A stretch of DNA of 8,893 nt from Betaproteobacteria bacterium. Lineage in GTDB: Bacteria; Pseudomonadota; Gammaproteobacteria; Burkholderiales; SG8-41. Positions within the stretch are counted from its first letter, which is position 1. Each line of letters starts with the position of its first letter. This document shows, one piece after another, positions 1 through 6,355 of this stretch. Under the pieces are notes generated by a model. It was not told where the DNA came from and did not search any database. It was given only the letters and a program-made list of their open reading frames with translations. The stretch lies in contig JAIOOZ010000452.1 in NCBI GenBank assembly GCA_021414185.1, positions 1 to 8,893 of the forward strand, given 5' to 3'. Both the position numbers and the translations under genes were made by a program.

Positions 1-641
1 GGCTTCGGCGTGGATTTGAACCCGGTGCGCATCAAGGAAAGCACCGAGAACGCGGCCAAGGCCGGCGTCAGCGACCGCGCCAATTTCTATCAGCGCAACC
101 TGTTTGAGACCGACCTGTCGCAGGCAACCGTGCTCACCATGTATCTGCTGCCGCGCGTCAATCTCGATTTGCGGCCGAAGATACTCGAACTCAAACCCGG
201 CACGCGTGTCGTGTCGCACGATTTTTCGATGGACGACTGGAAGGCCGACGAGTCGGTCAGCTTCGATGTGGCGGACAAATACGGCGCGGGCGGCGGTTCG
301 GGCACGAGCACGATTTACTTCTGGCTGGTGCCCGCCAGGGTGACGGGGCCGTGGCAATGGACGACGAACATCGGCGGCAAGCCGCAGGCTTATGAAATGG
401 TGCTCGAGCAGAATTTTCAGGTGATCAGCGGCGCGGTGCGCGTCGGCGGGCGCAGCGTCAAGAGGCGAAACTGCGCGGCGACCAGATCAGCGGCGTATTC
501 ATCGCGGACGTTAACGGCGCATCGGTCAGGCATGAATTTGCCGGCAAAGTGACCGGCGGCACCATCGACGGCAGCGTGAAATTGGCCGGCCCGCGCACGC
601 AAGCGCAGCACGAATGGAGCGCGACGCGGGGAAGTAAGTGA
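1..641 (+). pseudogene. Exported FAM173-like methyltransferase paralogue A, 5'-truncated by window edge, with one frameshift
   Basis: This is the first of five tandem paralogues. The signal peptide and SAM motif I lie left of the window; the visible part begins at the GFGVDL acidic motif. It continues with the family marks ATVLTMYLLP, LRPKIL, LKPGTRVVSHDFSM and W.AD, then FWLVPARV and the start of the C-terminal domain (W.W, QNFQ, a Gly-rich strand). At about 460-462 the frame breaks. The rest of the domain (EAKLRGDQISG, HEFAGKVTGG, HEWSATR) continues in the third frame to TGA at 639-641. One missing base near the AAG/GAG codons explains it, since paralogues read continuously across this point. 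The downstream frame is still clean and family-like, so the break is either recent or a sequencing error. Read in the first frame alone, the protein would end at 552 with an unrelated tail. Confidence 0.75.
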
Positions 642-687
642 GAGGTGAGAGGCGAGAGGCGAGAGGCGAGAGGCGAGAGGCGAGAGG
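639..687. repeat. Heptanucleotide tandem array, seven units of (T/C)GAGAGG
   Basis: There are two TGAGAGG units followed by five CGAGAGG units, with no spacer. The first unit begins with the TGA stop codon of paralogue A, so the array starts inside the gene end. A degenerate unit (CGAATAGG) follows. Short arrays of this kind expand by replication slippage, and the copy number probably varies between strains. No function is visible. Confidence 0.9.
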
Positions 688-790
688 CGAATAGGATCTC
701 TGTCTGCGTTCATCGGCGTACCCCTCAAGGGGGTATTAAAAAGAATTTATCTGCGGTTAACAATTGTTTTGAGTTTTAGAGGTTCTGCAT
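642..790. other. Intergenic spacer before the methyltransferase operon
   Basis: This stretch has no gene. It holds most of the 7-bp array, then a fragment like a dispersed repeat (GTCTGCGTTCATCGGCGT at 702-719 and ATCTGCGGTTAACA at 749-762). Between the two parts is an inverted repeat, TACCCC-tcaag-GGGGTA at 719-735, followed by an A/T-rich run. A 10-bp palindrome AACAATTGTT lies at 759-768. A ribosome site AGAGG at 778-782 serves the gene at 791. The operon promoter must be here or further upstream, but I see no convincing -35/-10 pair. Confidence 0.6.
759..768. promoter_or_regulatory. 10-bp palindrome AACAATTGTT upstream of the operon start
   Basis: This is a perfect palindrome ending 22 bases before the ATG at 791, in the short A/T-rich part of the spacer. 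It has the size and position of a repressor half-site pair, but palindromes this short and A/T-rich also occur by chance. No second copy is seen in the window. Confidence 0.2.
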
Positions 791-1735
791 ATGGGTTTAG
801 CAATGTTTTTTGATGTGCGTCGCGTCGCGGTGATTGCCGCTGGATTGTCTTTGCTGGCTGTTCACGCGACGGGCGCGCAGGACTTCGGCGATACGCCGTA
901 CGTGCAGACGCCGCAAAACGTGGTCGAGCGCATGTTGCAGGTGGCTAAAGTCGGTCCCGGTGATTACGTCATCGACCTGGGGTCAGGCGATGGCCGCCTG
1001 GTCATCACGGCAGCGCAAAAATACGGCGCGCGTGGCTTTGGCGTGGATCTTGACCGGCGCCTGGTCGAGTTGGCCAACAAGCGGGCTGCCAGCGCGGGGG
1101 TTGGCGATCGTGCGGTGTTCTACGAGCGCGATATTTACGAAACCGATCTCTCCGGTGCGAGCGTCGTCACCATTTACCTGCTGCCGGAAGTGAACCTCAT
1201 GATGCGGCCCACGCTGCTGGCGACCCTGAAGCCGGGGACGCGCGTCGTGACGCACGATTACGACATGGCCGAATGGGCGCCCGACGAGCAGATGGTCATG
1301 GATGCGCCGGACAAGCCGGTAGGGCGCGACAAGAAAAGCAAGGTGTTCTTCTACGTGATACCCGCGAACGCGGCGGGCAAGTGGCGCTGGGAGATGCCGG
1401 TTGCGGACAAGCCCGCTGTGTTCAACCTGAACGTGGCGCAGAATTTTCAATCCGTCACCGGCAGTGTCGAATTTAACGGCGCCACGCTGCCGCTCGAGAA
1501 AGCGCGTCTGCGCGGCGAGGACATCAGTTTTTCACTGAATGATGCGCGCGGCAAAACGCGTTACGAATTCACCGGCAAAATTTCCGGCCGGAACATTACC
1601 GGCGCCGCACAGGTCGCCAGTGCCAACGCACAGCGCCGGCTTGAATGGGACGCCGTCCGCACCGAGTCCGGCACGCCTGCGCACGCATTGCTGAAAAAAC
1701 CGACCATGCAAGAGCTGCAGCAGAAGTTGCAGTAA
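791..1735 (+). CDS. Exported class I SAM-dependent methyltransferase, paralogue B (FAM173-like)
   Basis: This 314-residue protein is predicted to transfer a methyl group from SAM to an unknown acceptor outside the cytoplasm. Residues 1-29 form a Sec signal peptide (RR, then a hydrophobic stretch, cleavage at TGA|QD). Residues about 38-165 are the Rossmann methyltransferase core: DLGSGDGR at 62-69 (SAM motif I), VDLD at 85-88 (ribose-binding acid), YLLP at 129-132, HDYDM at 155-159 and W162. Residues about 195-291 are the family's C-terminal beta-rich domain (W.W, QNFQ, LRGED, F.G...G, W.A.R). Only this copy has a further 22-residue polar tail ending in a Gln-rich helix. AGAGG at 778-782 sits 8 bases before the ATG; an in-frame Met5 is a weaker alternative. 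It is the first gene of the operon, 2 bases before paralogue C. The usual VPTP is VQTP here. Fold and export are well supported; the substrate is unknown. Confidence 0.85.
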   Translation: MGLAMFFDVRRVAVIAAGLSLLAVHATGAQDFGDTPYVQTPQNVVERMLQVAKVGPGDYVIDLGSGDGRLVITAAQKYGARGFGVDLDRRLVELANKRAASAGVGDRAVFYERDIYETDLSGASVVTIYLLPEVNLMMRPTLLATLKPGTRVVTHDYDMAEWAPDEQMVMDAPDKPVGRDKKSKVFFYVIPANAAGKWRWEMPVADKPAVFNLNVAQNFQSVTGSVEFNGATLPLEKARLRGEDISFSLNDARGKTRYEFTGKISGRNITGAAQVASANAQRRLEWDAVRTESGTPAHALLKKPTMQELQQKLQ

Positions 1736-1737
1736 AA

Positions 1738-2589
1738 ATGATGCTGCGCGGACGGTGGATGCGTGTTTTTGTTGCGGCTGCCGTTTGTCTTGTTTCATCT
1801 GCTGCGCATGCGCAGTTTCCTTTCGATGTGCCGTTCGTGCCGACGCCGCCCGTCGTGGTCGAGGAAATTCTGCGGCTCGCCAATGTGGTCCCTGACGATT
1901 TCGTGATGGACCTTGGCTCTGGCGACGGCCGCATCCTGATCGCCGCGGCCCGCAAGTTCGGCGCGCGCGGCATCGGCGTCGATCTTGATCCCGACCGCAT
2001 CGAAGAAAGCCTTTATAGCGCGCAACTGCAGGGCGTGAGCGATCGCGTCGAGTTCCAGCAGGCGGATCTGTTCAAGTTCGATTTCAGCCGGGCGACGGTC
2101 GTCACCATGTATTTGCTGCCGTCGGTCAACATGAAGCTGCGGCCGCGCCTGCTGCGCGAATTGAAGCCTGGCACGCGCATCGTGTCGCACGATTTCGACA
2201 TGGAAGACTGGCAGCCGGACCAGAAATCCACCGTGCGAAAAAATGTTTTTCTGTGGATAGTGCCCGCCAGAGTGGAGGGCCGCTGGCGCACCACGGTCGT
2301 TTTACCCGCCGGCGAGCGCAGCTACGATATCGAGATCCGCCAGAAATTCCAGGAAATCGACGGTCTCGCGCGTTACGGCGACAGGAAGGTCGCCGGATTG
2401 TGGAACCCGCGGCTGCGCGGTGACCGCGTGAGCTTCGTGATCGTCGACGACAGCGGATCGCTTGATACCAATCTGTATTTCGAGGGGCGCGTCAGCCGCG
2501 ACGCGATGGAAGGCACCATACAGCGCGGGATCGGCCGCGACCAGCAACAATTGTCGTGGCGCGCGACCCGCGTCACCGGGGCGAACTGA
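1738..2589 (+). CDS. Exported class I SAM-dependent methyltransferase, paralogue C (FAM173-like)
   Basis: This 283-residue protein belongs to the same family. A signal peptide with Arg-rich start is cleaved at AHA|Q (after residue 25). VPTP follows at 34-37, then DLGSGDGR at 58-65, VDLD at 81-84, YLLP at 125-128, HDFDM at 151-155 and W158. The C-terminal domain (QKFQEIDG, LRGD, F.G, W.ATR) follows. Between the W.PD site and the IVPA strand this copy is 10-13 residues shorter than all the others, so a loop near the possible substrate side is missing. I chose the ATG 2 bases after the previous stop, which implies translational coupling; Met8 at 1759 would also leave a complete signal peptide. 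The upstream in-frame extension into paralogue B is a shadow. It is followed after 1 base by paralogue D. Confidence 0.85.
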   Translation: MMLRGRWMRVFVAAAVCLVSSAAHAQFPFDVPFVPTPPVVVEEILRLANVVPDDFVMDLGSGDGRILIAAARKFGARGIGVDLDPDRIEESLYSAQLQGVSDRVEFQQADLFKFDFSRATVVTMYLLPSVNMKLRPRLLRELKPGTRIVSHDFDMEDWQPDQKSTVRKNVFLWIVPARVEGRWRTTVVLPAGERSYDIEIRQKFQEIDGLARYGDRKVAGLWNPRLRGDRVSFVIVDDSGSLDTNLYFEGRVSRDAMEGTIQRGIGRDQQQLSWRATRVTGAN

Positions 2590-2590
2590 C

Positions 2591-3469
2591 TTGGTACTGA
2601 CCGTCGGCAGAATTTGCGCGGCGCTATGCATGCTGTGGCTGCCGGCGGGGGCGCTGGCGCAGCAGCAGCCCGATGTGCCGTACGTGCCGACGCCGTGGAA
2701 CGTGGTGGAGGCGATGCTGGAAGCGGGCGGCGTCACCGCCAATGATTACCTGATCGATCTCGGTTCGGGCGATGGCCGCGTCGTGATTGAAGCGGCGCGG
2801 AAGCGTGGTGCGCGCGGCATGGGGATAGAACTCGACGGTAACCTGGTGTCGGTGGCGAACCGCGAGGCAACGCGGTTGGGCGTCAGCGCCAAGGCAAGCT
2901 TTATCAGCGGCAACCTGTTCACTTTTGATTTCAGCAAGGCAACGGTGCTGACCATGTACTTGCTGCCCAAGATCAATTTGGAACTGCGGCCGCGCATCCT
3001 TGCCCAGATGCGGCCGGGCACGCGCATCGTGTCGCACGATTTCGACATGGGGCAGTGGAAGCCCGATATGCAGCGTGAAATAGCAGTGCCCAATAAATCC
3101 TACGGCCCGCCGGTGAGCCAGATCTACCTCTGGTATGTGCCGGCGGATTTCACCGGAAAATGGCAATGGCAATTGCCGGCAGGTGCGGCCGCTGGTGCTT
3201 ATGAGGCGACATTCAGGCAGACGTTCCAGGAATTGAGCGCCGATGCGGTAGTGCATGGCGGCAAGGTCGCAGTCCAAAGTTCCAAGCTGCGCGGCGATAC
3301 TATCGCGTTCACGCTGGTGCGCGAGGTGGCCGGGCAGAAGCAGACGCACGAATTCAGCGGCCGCATCGAAGGCGACCGCATAGCCGGCCGCGTGAAAGCG
3401 GGCGGCGACGACAAGACTTACGACTGGCAGGCCACGCGCCTCGCGCGCGGCCAGATGAACACGGAGTAA
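2591..3469 (+). CDS. Exported class I SAM-dependent methyltransferase, paralogue D (FAM173-like), probable TTG start
   Basis: This protein has about 292 residues. No ATG allows a full signal peptide: the first in-frame ATG after the previous gene is at 2630, inside the hydrophobic stretch. TTG at 2591, one base after the stop of paralogue C, gives a normal signal peptide with Arg7 and cleavage at ALA|Q (after residue 23). The ATG at 2462 would put the start deep inside paralogue C and give a non-signal N-terminus. Counting from TTG, VPTP is at 32-35, DLGSGDGR at 56-63, IELD at 79-82 (Glu replaces the usual Asp, tolerated in this fold), YLLP at 123-126, HDFDM at 149-153 and W156. The C-terminal domain ends in W.ATR. 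The ribosome site before TTG is weak, so translation probably depends on coupling to paralogue C. Confidence 0.82.
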   Translation: MVLTVGRICAALCMLWLPAGALAQQQPDVPYVPTPWNVVEAMLEAGGVTANDYLIDLGSGDGRVVIEAARKRGARGMGIELDGNLVSVANREATRLGVSAKASFISGNLFTFDFSKATVLTMYLLPKINLELRPRILAQMRPGTRIVSHDFDMGQWKPDMQREIAVPNKSYGPPVSQIYLWYVPADFTGKWQWQLPAGAAAGAYEATFRQTFQELSADAVVHGGKVAVQSSKLRGDTIAFTLVREVAGQKQTHEFSGRIEGDRIAGRVKAGGDDKTYDWQATRLARGQMNTE

Positions 3470-3485
3470 TTCAATGGAGATCGCA

Positions 3486-4388
3486 ATGAAGCAGATGAAA
3501 AACGTATTGGGCGCCGGCCTCGTGCTCGCACTCGCGCTGCCGCTGGGCCTGCTGGCGCAGGACGACAAAGAGCGCGGGGTCGGCGACGTCGTCTACGTGC
3601 CGACGCCGCAGATCGTCGTTGATGAGATGCTCGGCATGGCCAAAATCGGGCCGCAAGACTTCATCATCGATCTGGGCTCGGGCGACGGCCGCATGGTGAG
3701 GACCGCGGCCAAGAAATTCGGCGCGCGTGGTTTCGGCGTCGATCTCTCCGATGACCTGCTGCGCGAGAGCAACGCGCAGGCGCTTGCCGAAGGCATAGCC
3801 GACCGCGCGAAGTTCATCAAGCAGAACCTGTTCGAAACCGACCTGACCCAGGCGACGGTCATCACGACCTACCTGTTGCCGGAAATGAACGCGAAATTGC
3901 GGCCGAAAATTCTCAGTCTCAAGCCGGGCACACGCGTCGCCGCGCACGATTACCACATGGGCGACTGGCTGCCGGACGAGCAGAAGGAACTCATAGTGCC
4001 GGAGAAAAAAGTCGGTAACCCGGGCCGCAGCTTCGTCTACCTGTGGATAGTGCCGGCCAAGGTCGGCGGACACTGGCAGGCGCAGATCAAGTCGCCTGCC
4101 GCGAATGCGGCGAATCTTGAATTTGACCTGAGCCAGCGTTATCAGAAGCTGGAGGGCACCGCAAAAAGCGGCAGTCAGCAGATTGCGCTGGTGGCGCCCA
4201 AAATAGAAAGCGATCAATTGAGTTTTTCGTATTTCATCAAGCCCGGTGAAGTCGTCACCCGTCACCAGTTCACGGGCACGGTGAAGGGCGACACTGTCGA
4301 AGGCACGGTCAGGATCGGCGACGGCGCCACCCAGCAACTGCTGCCGTGGAGCGGGAAGGTAACGCAGCGGGTAGCAGGTCCGCAATGA
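3486..4388 (+). CDS. Exported class I SAM-dependent methyltransferase, paralogue E (FAM173-like)
   Basis: This 300-residue protein is the last methyltransferase in the array. Its signal peptide MKQMKN plus a Leu/Ala-rich stretch is cleaved at LLA|Q (after residue 24). VPTP is at 38-41, DLGSGDGR at 62-69, VDLS at 85-88 (the last Asp of VDLD is lost, but the key Asp86 stays), YLLP at 129-132, HDYHM at 154-158 and W161. The C-terminal domain (QRYQKLEG, F.G...G, PW) is the most diverged: the LRGD motif is replaced by a SDQLSF stretch, and the end lacks W.ATR. Two starts are possible: ATG 3474 behind GGAG at 3463-3466, and ATG 3486 behind GGAG at 3476-3479. I prefer 3486 because it gives a clean Lys-rich signal start. 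The stop overlaps the permease start (ATGA). Confidence 0.83.
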   Translation: MKQMKNVLGAGLVLALALPLGLLAQDDKERGVGDVVYVPTPQIVVDEMLGMAKIGPQDFIIDLGSGDGRMVRTAAKKFGARGFGVDLSDDLLRESNAQALAEGIADRAKFIKQNLFETDLTQATVITTYLLPEMNAKLRPKILSLKPGTRVAAHDYHMGDWLPDEQKELIVPEKKVGNPGRSFVYLWIVPAKVGGHWQAQIKSPAANAANLEFDLSQRYQKLEGTAKSGSQQIALVAPKIESDQLSFSYFIKPGEVVTRHQFTGTVKGDTVEGTVRIGDGATQQLLPWSGKVTQRVAGPQ

Positions 4389-5743
4389 CCGCCCCGGCGA
4401 GCGGGCAGGACAATCAGCCGCGGGCGAGCCTCTCGCTCACCGACGCGGTCGCTATGATCGTCGGCCTCATCGTCGGCGCCGGGATTTTCGGCACGCCGGC
4501 TATCGTCGCCGGCGCGGTGGAAAGCGAGGCTTTGCTCGTCACGGTGTGGGTCGCAGGCGGGATATTCTCGATTATCGGTGCGCTGTGCTACGCAGAACTC
4601 GCGACGGCTTTTCCGTCCGCCGGTGGCGAGTACCATTTTCTGCAAAAGGCTTTTGGCCGTCAGACCGCTTTTCTGTACGGCTGGGCGCGCATGACGGTGA
4701 TCGTCGCCGGCTCTATTGCGGTGTTTGCGTATTTGTTCGGCGACTATATGTCGCGCATCGTGAATCTCGGCGCCAATTCATCGGCCATCTGGGCCGCGCT
4801 GGTGGTCGGCGGGCTCACCATCGTGAACTACGCGGGCATACGCGAAGCCAAGATCACGCAGAATCTCTTTACGGTGCTGGAAGTCGGCGGCCTCGTCCTT
4901 ATCGTCGTCACCGGGCTCATCATCGCCGGCGAGCCACCGGCAGCGGCGCCCGCAGCGGCGGGCGGCGGGCCCTGGTACATGGGCGCCGGCATCGGCTCGG
5001 CCATGGTGTTCGTGCTGTTTACTTACGGAGGCTGGAACGACGCGGCTTATATTTCGGCAGAAGTGAAGGACCGCGAGAAGAACATGGCGCGCGCCCTGCT
5101 GTGCTCGATCGGCATCGTCACCTTGCTCTATGTGCTGGTCAACCTTGCCTATCTGAAGGGCTTGGGGTACAGCGCAATGGCGCGCTCCGATGCCGTGGCG
5201 GCGGACCTGCTGAAAAACGTGCTGGGATCGACCGGCGAGAAACTTATTTCGTTCATGATCGCGATCGCCGCATTCACCTCGGTCAACGGCTCCATCATCG
5301 TCGGCGCGCGCTCCAACTACGCGCTCGGCCGCGACTGGTCGTTGTTCGGATTCCTCGGCAAATGGGATGAGAAGAGCGGTTCGCCGCGCAATGCCATCGT
5401 GGTGCAGGGCGTGATTGCACTCGCGCTGGTCGCTTTCGGCGCCATCTACAATACGGGCTTCAAAGGCCTGGTCGAGTATTCGCTGCCGGTGTTCTGGGGA
5501 TTTTTCATGCTGGTCGGCGTCGCATTGTTCGTATTGCGCGCCAAAGAGCCCAATGCGCCGCGGCCGTTCCGCGTGCCCGGCTATCCGGTGGTGCCGGCGA
5601 TTTTCGTGCTCACTTGCGGTTATCTCTTGTGGTCCAGCCTCACTTACCACGGCAAACATGCTTTTGTCGGACTCGGCGTGCTGGCGGTCGGCGCGGTGAT
5701 CATGCTGGTTTGCGGGCGCGGCGTTAGTGGCAAGGCGGGGTAA
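4385..5743 (+). CDS. APC-superfamily amino acid permease
   Basis: This 452-residue protein has about 12 membrane segments, the normal size for APC transporters of the inner membrane, which exchange or co-transport amino acids and related amines. Seen in the sequence: GAGIFGTP at 31-38 in TM1, where the family unwinds to bind the substrate alpha-amino and carboxyl groups; CYAELATAFPSAGGEY at 68-83 in TM2; FTYGGWNDAAYISAEV at 212-227 in TM6; GARSNYALGRD at 307-317; and PRPFRVPGYP at 392-401 before TM11. An Ala/Pro/Gly-rich linker lies at 183-196. The ATG overlaps the stop of paralogue E as ATGA, with AGCAGG just upstream, so it is co-translated with the methyltransferases. The ATG at 4346 is a less likely start inside the previous gene. 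The substrate cannot be read from sequence; yeast SAM3 shows that APC-superfamily proteins can carry SAM. Confidence 0.88.
   Translation: MTAPASGQDNQPRASLSLTDAVAMIVGLIVGAGIFGTPAIVAGAVESEALLVTVWVAGGIFSIIGALCYAELATAFPSAGGEYHFLQKAFGRQTAFLYGWARMTVIVAGSIAVFAYLFGDYMSRIVNLGANSSAIWAALVVGGLTIVNYAGIREAKITQNLFTVLEVGGLVLIVVTGLIIAGEPPAAAPAAAGGGPWYMGAGIGSAMVFVLFTYGGWNDAAYISAEVKDREKNMARALLCSIGIVTLLYVLVNLAYLKGLGYSAMARSDAVAADLLKNVLGSTGEKLISFMIAIAAFTSVNGSIIVGARSNYALGRDWSLFGFLGKWDEKSGSPRNAIVVQGVIALALVAFGAIYNTGFKGLVEYSLPVFWGFFMLVGVALFVLRAKEPNAPRPFRVPGYPVVPAIFVLTCGYLLWSSLTYHGKHAFVGLGVLAVGAVIMLVCGRGVSGKAG
5556..5709 (+). repeat. Left copy of 154-bp permease 3'-end duplication
   Basis: This segment of the permease gene (from APRPFRVPGYP to the last membrane helix) recurs at 6655-6808 with 9 mismatches and no gaps, about 94% identity. 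Its longest identical run is 56 bases, at 5615-5670. It lies in the intact gene and brackets the nucleotidyltransferase unit on the left. Confidence 0.9.
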
Positions 5744-5768
5744 GACCTGGCGGTTTAATGGCAGCACC

Positions 5769-5780
5769 AAGTCCGGACTT
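5769..5780. promoter_or_regulatory. 12-bp perfect palindrome AAGTCCGGACTT
   Basis: This perfect palindrome lies 17 bases before the proposed -35 of the nucleotidyltransferase gene. Its TCCGGA core returns in a second 8-bp palindrome, ATCCGGAT at 5827-5834, just after the -10. Two related dyads flanking a promoter fit operator sites for a dimeric or DNA-bending regulator. It has no loop and no T-run, so it is a poor terminator. Confidence 0.35.
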
Positions 5781-5796
5781 GCAACGCGAAAAAGAC

Positions 5797-5825
5797 TTGA
5801 ATCCGCGACAATCGCGAACGACAAT
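5797..5825 (+). promoter_or_regulatory. Probable sigma70-type promoter of the nucleotidyltransferase unit
   Basis: TTGAAT at 5797-5802 and GACAAT at 5820-5825 are 17 bases apart and each match consensus at 4 of 6 positions. The -10 ends 20 bases before the ATG at 5846, leaving a very short leader that contains GGAAAGAG. An inverted repeat CGCGA-caa-TCGCG (5804-5816) lies in the spacer. CGACAAT occurs twice (5806-5812 and 5819-5825), 13 bases apart, the second copy overlapping the -10. That layout would suit an autorepressor. Confidence 0.45.
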
Positions 5826-5845
5826 AATCCGGATGGAAAGAGCGC

Positions 5846-6355
5846 ATGAAACTCGCGAGCATTGAAGCCATCGTCAGGGCCTTGGAGCGCGCGCGCGTGC
5901 GCTATCTTGTTGCGGGCGGTGTGGCCGTAAACGCGCACGGGTATCTTCGTTTTACGCAGGATATAGACTTGGTGATTGCGTTCGATCCTGCAAATATCGG
6001 TTTTGCGTTTGATTCGCTGGCGACTCTGGGCTACAAACCGCGGGTGCCCATCACGGCAGAGCAGTTCGCGGACGCCGAATTACGCCGGACATGGATCCGT
6101 GAGAAAGGCATGCAGGTGCTCAATCTGGCGAGCGACCGGCATCGCGAAACAACCATCGATATCTTTGTGACGGAACCGTTCGATTTCGACGAGGAATATC
6201 GCTTGGCGTTCACGGGAGAACTCGCGCCGGGATTAAAAATGCAATTTGTTTCAATTCGCACATTGATTGCGATGAAACAAATCGCCAACCGTCCGCGTGA
6301 CGTGGACGATATCCAGCACTTGCGCTGGATTCTGGAGGACAGGTCAAAGCCGTGA
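5846..6355 (+). CDS. Nucleotidyltransferase-fold protein, AbiEii/DUF6036-like, possible toxin
   Basis: This 169-residue protein has the minimal polymerase-beta nucleotidyltransferase layout. GG at 24-25 is followed by HGYLRFTQDIDL, giving the metal-binding D39 and D41, and a third Asp, D105 (TTIDIF), so the catalytic triad looks complete. Such proteins transfer NMPs to protein or RNA targets; stand-alone small members are often toxins or antitoxins (AbiEii, MNT of HEPN-MNT). Its C-terminal part (FVSIRTLIAMKQIANRPRDVDDI) is typical of the AbiEii-like branch, where a conserved Lys and the RxxDxxD stretch recur. GGAAAGAG precedes the ATG. It overlaps the next gene by GTGA, so the two are coupled. 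Base composition looks less GC-rich than the neighbours, which hints at recent arrival. The fold is well supported; the toxin role is inferred. Confidence 0.8.
   Translation: MKLASIEAIVRALERARVRYLVAGGVAVNAHGYLRFTQDIDLVIAFDPANIGFAFDSLATLGYKPRVPITAEQFADAELRRTWIREKGMQVLNLASDRHRETTIDIFVTEPFDFDEEYRLAFTGELAPGLKMQFVSIRTLIAMKQIANRPRDVDDIQHLRWILEDRSKP

Noticed and set aside
639..687. CRISPR-like array
   Set aside because: Units are 7 bp and contiguous, with no spacers and no cas genes.
719..735. Terminator for paralogue A
   Set aside because: The hairpin TACCCC/GGGGTA is followed by an A-rich rather than T-rich run on the + strand and sits about 80 bases past the stop.
2624..3568. 314-codon open frame on the - strand
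   Set aside because: It is antisense to paralogue D and the start of E, which show clear family motifs. The translation is rich in Arg/His with no recognisable domain, as GC-rich antisense frames usually are.
3471..4385. 304-codon open frame on the - strand
   Set aside because: Exact antisense shadow of paralogue E; no domain pattern or start signal.
4778..5938. 386-codon open frame on the - strand
   Set aside because: Antisense to the permease and running into the nucleotidyltransferase gene; low-complexity His/Arg/Asp composition.
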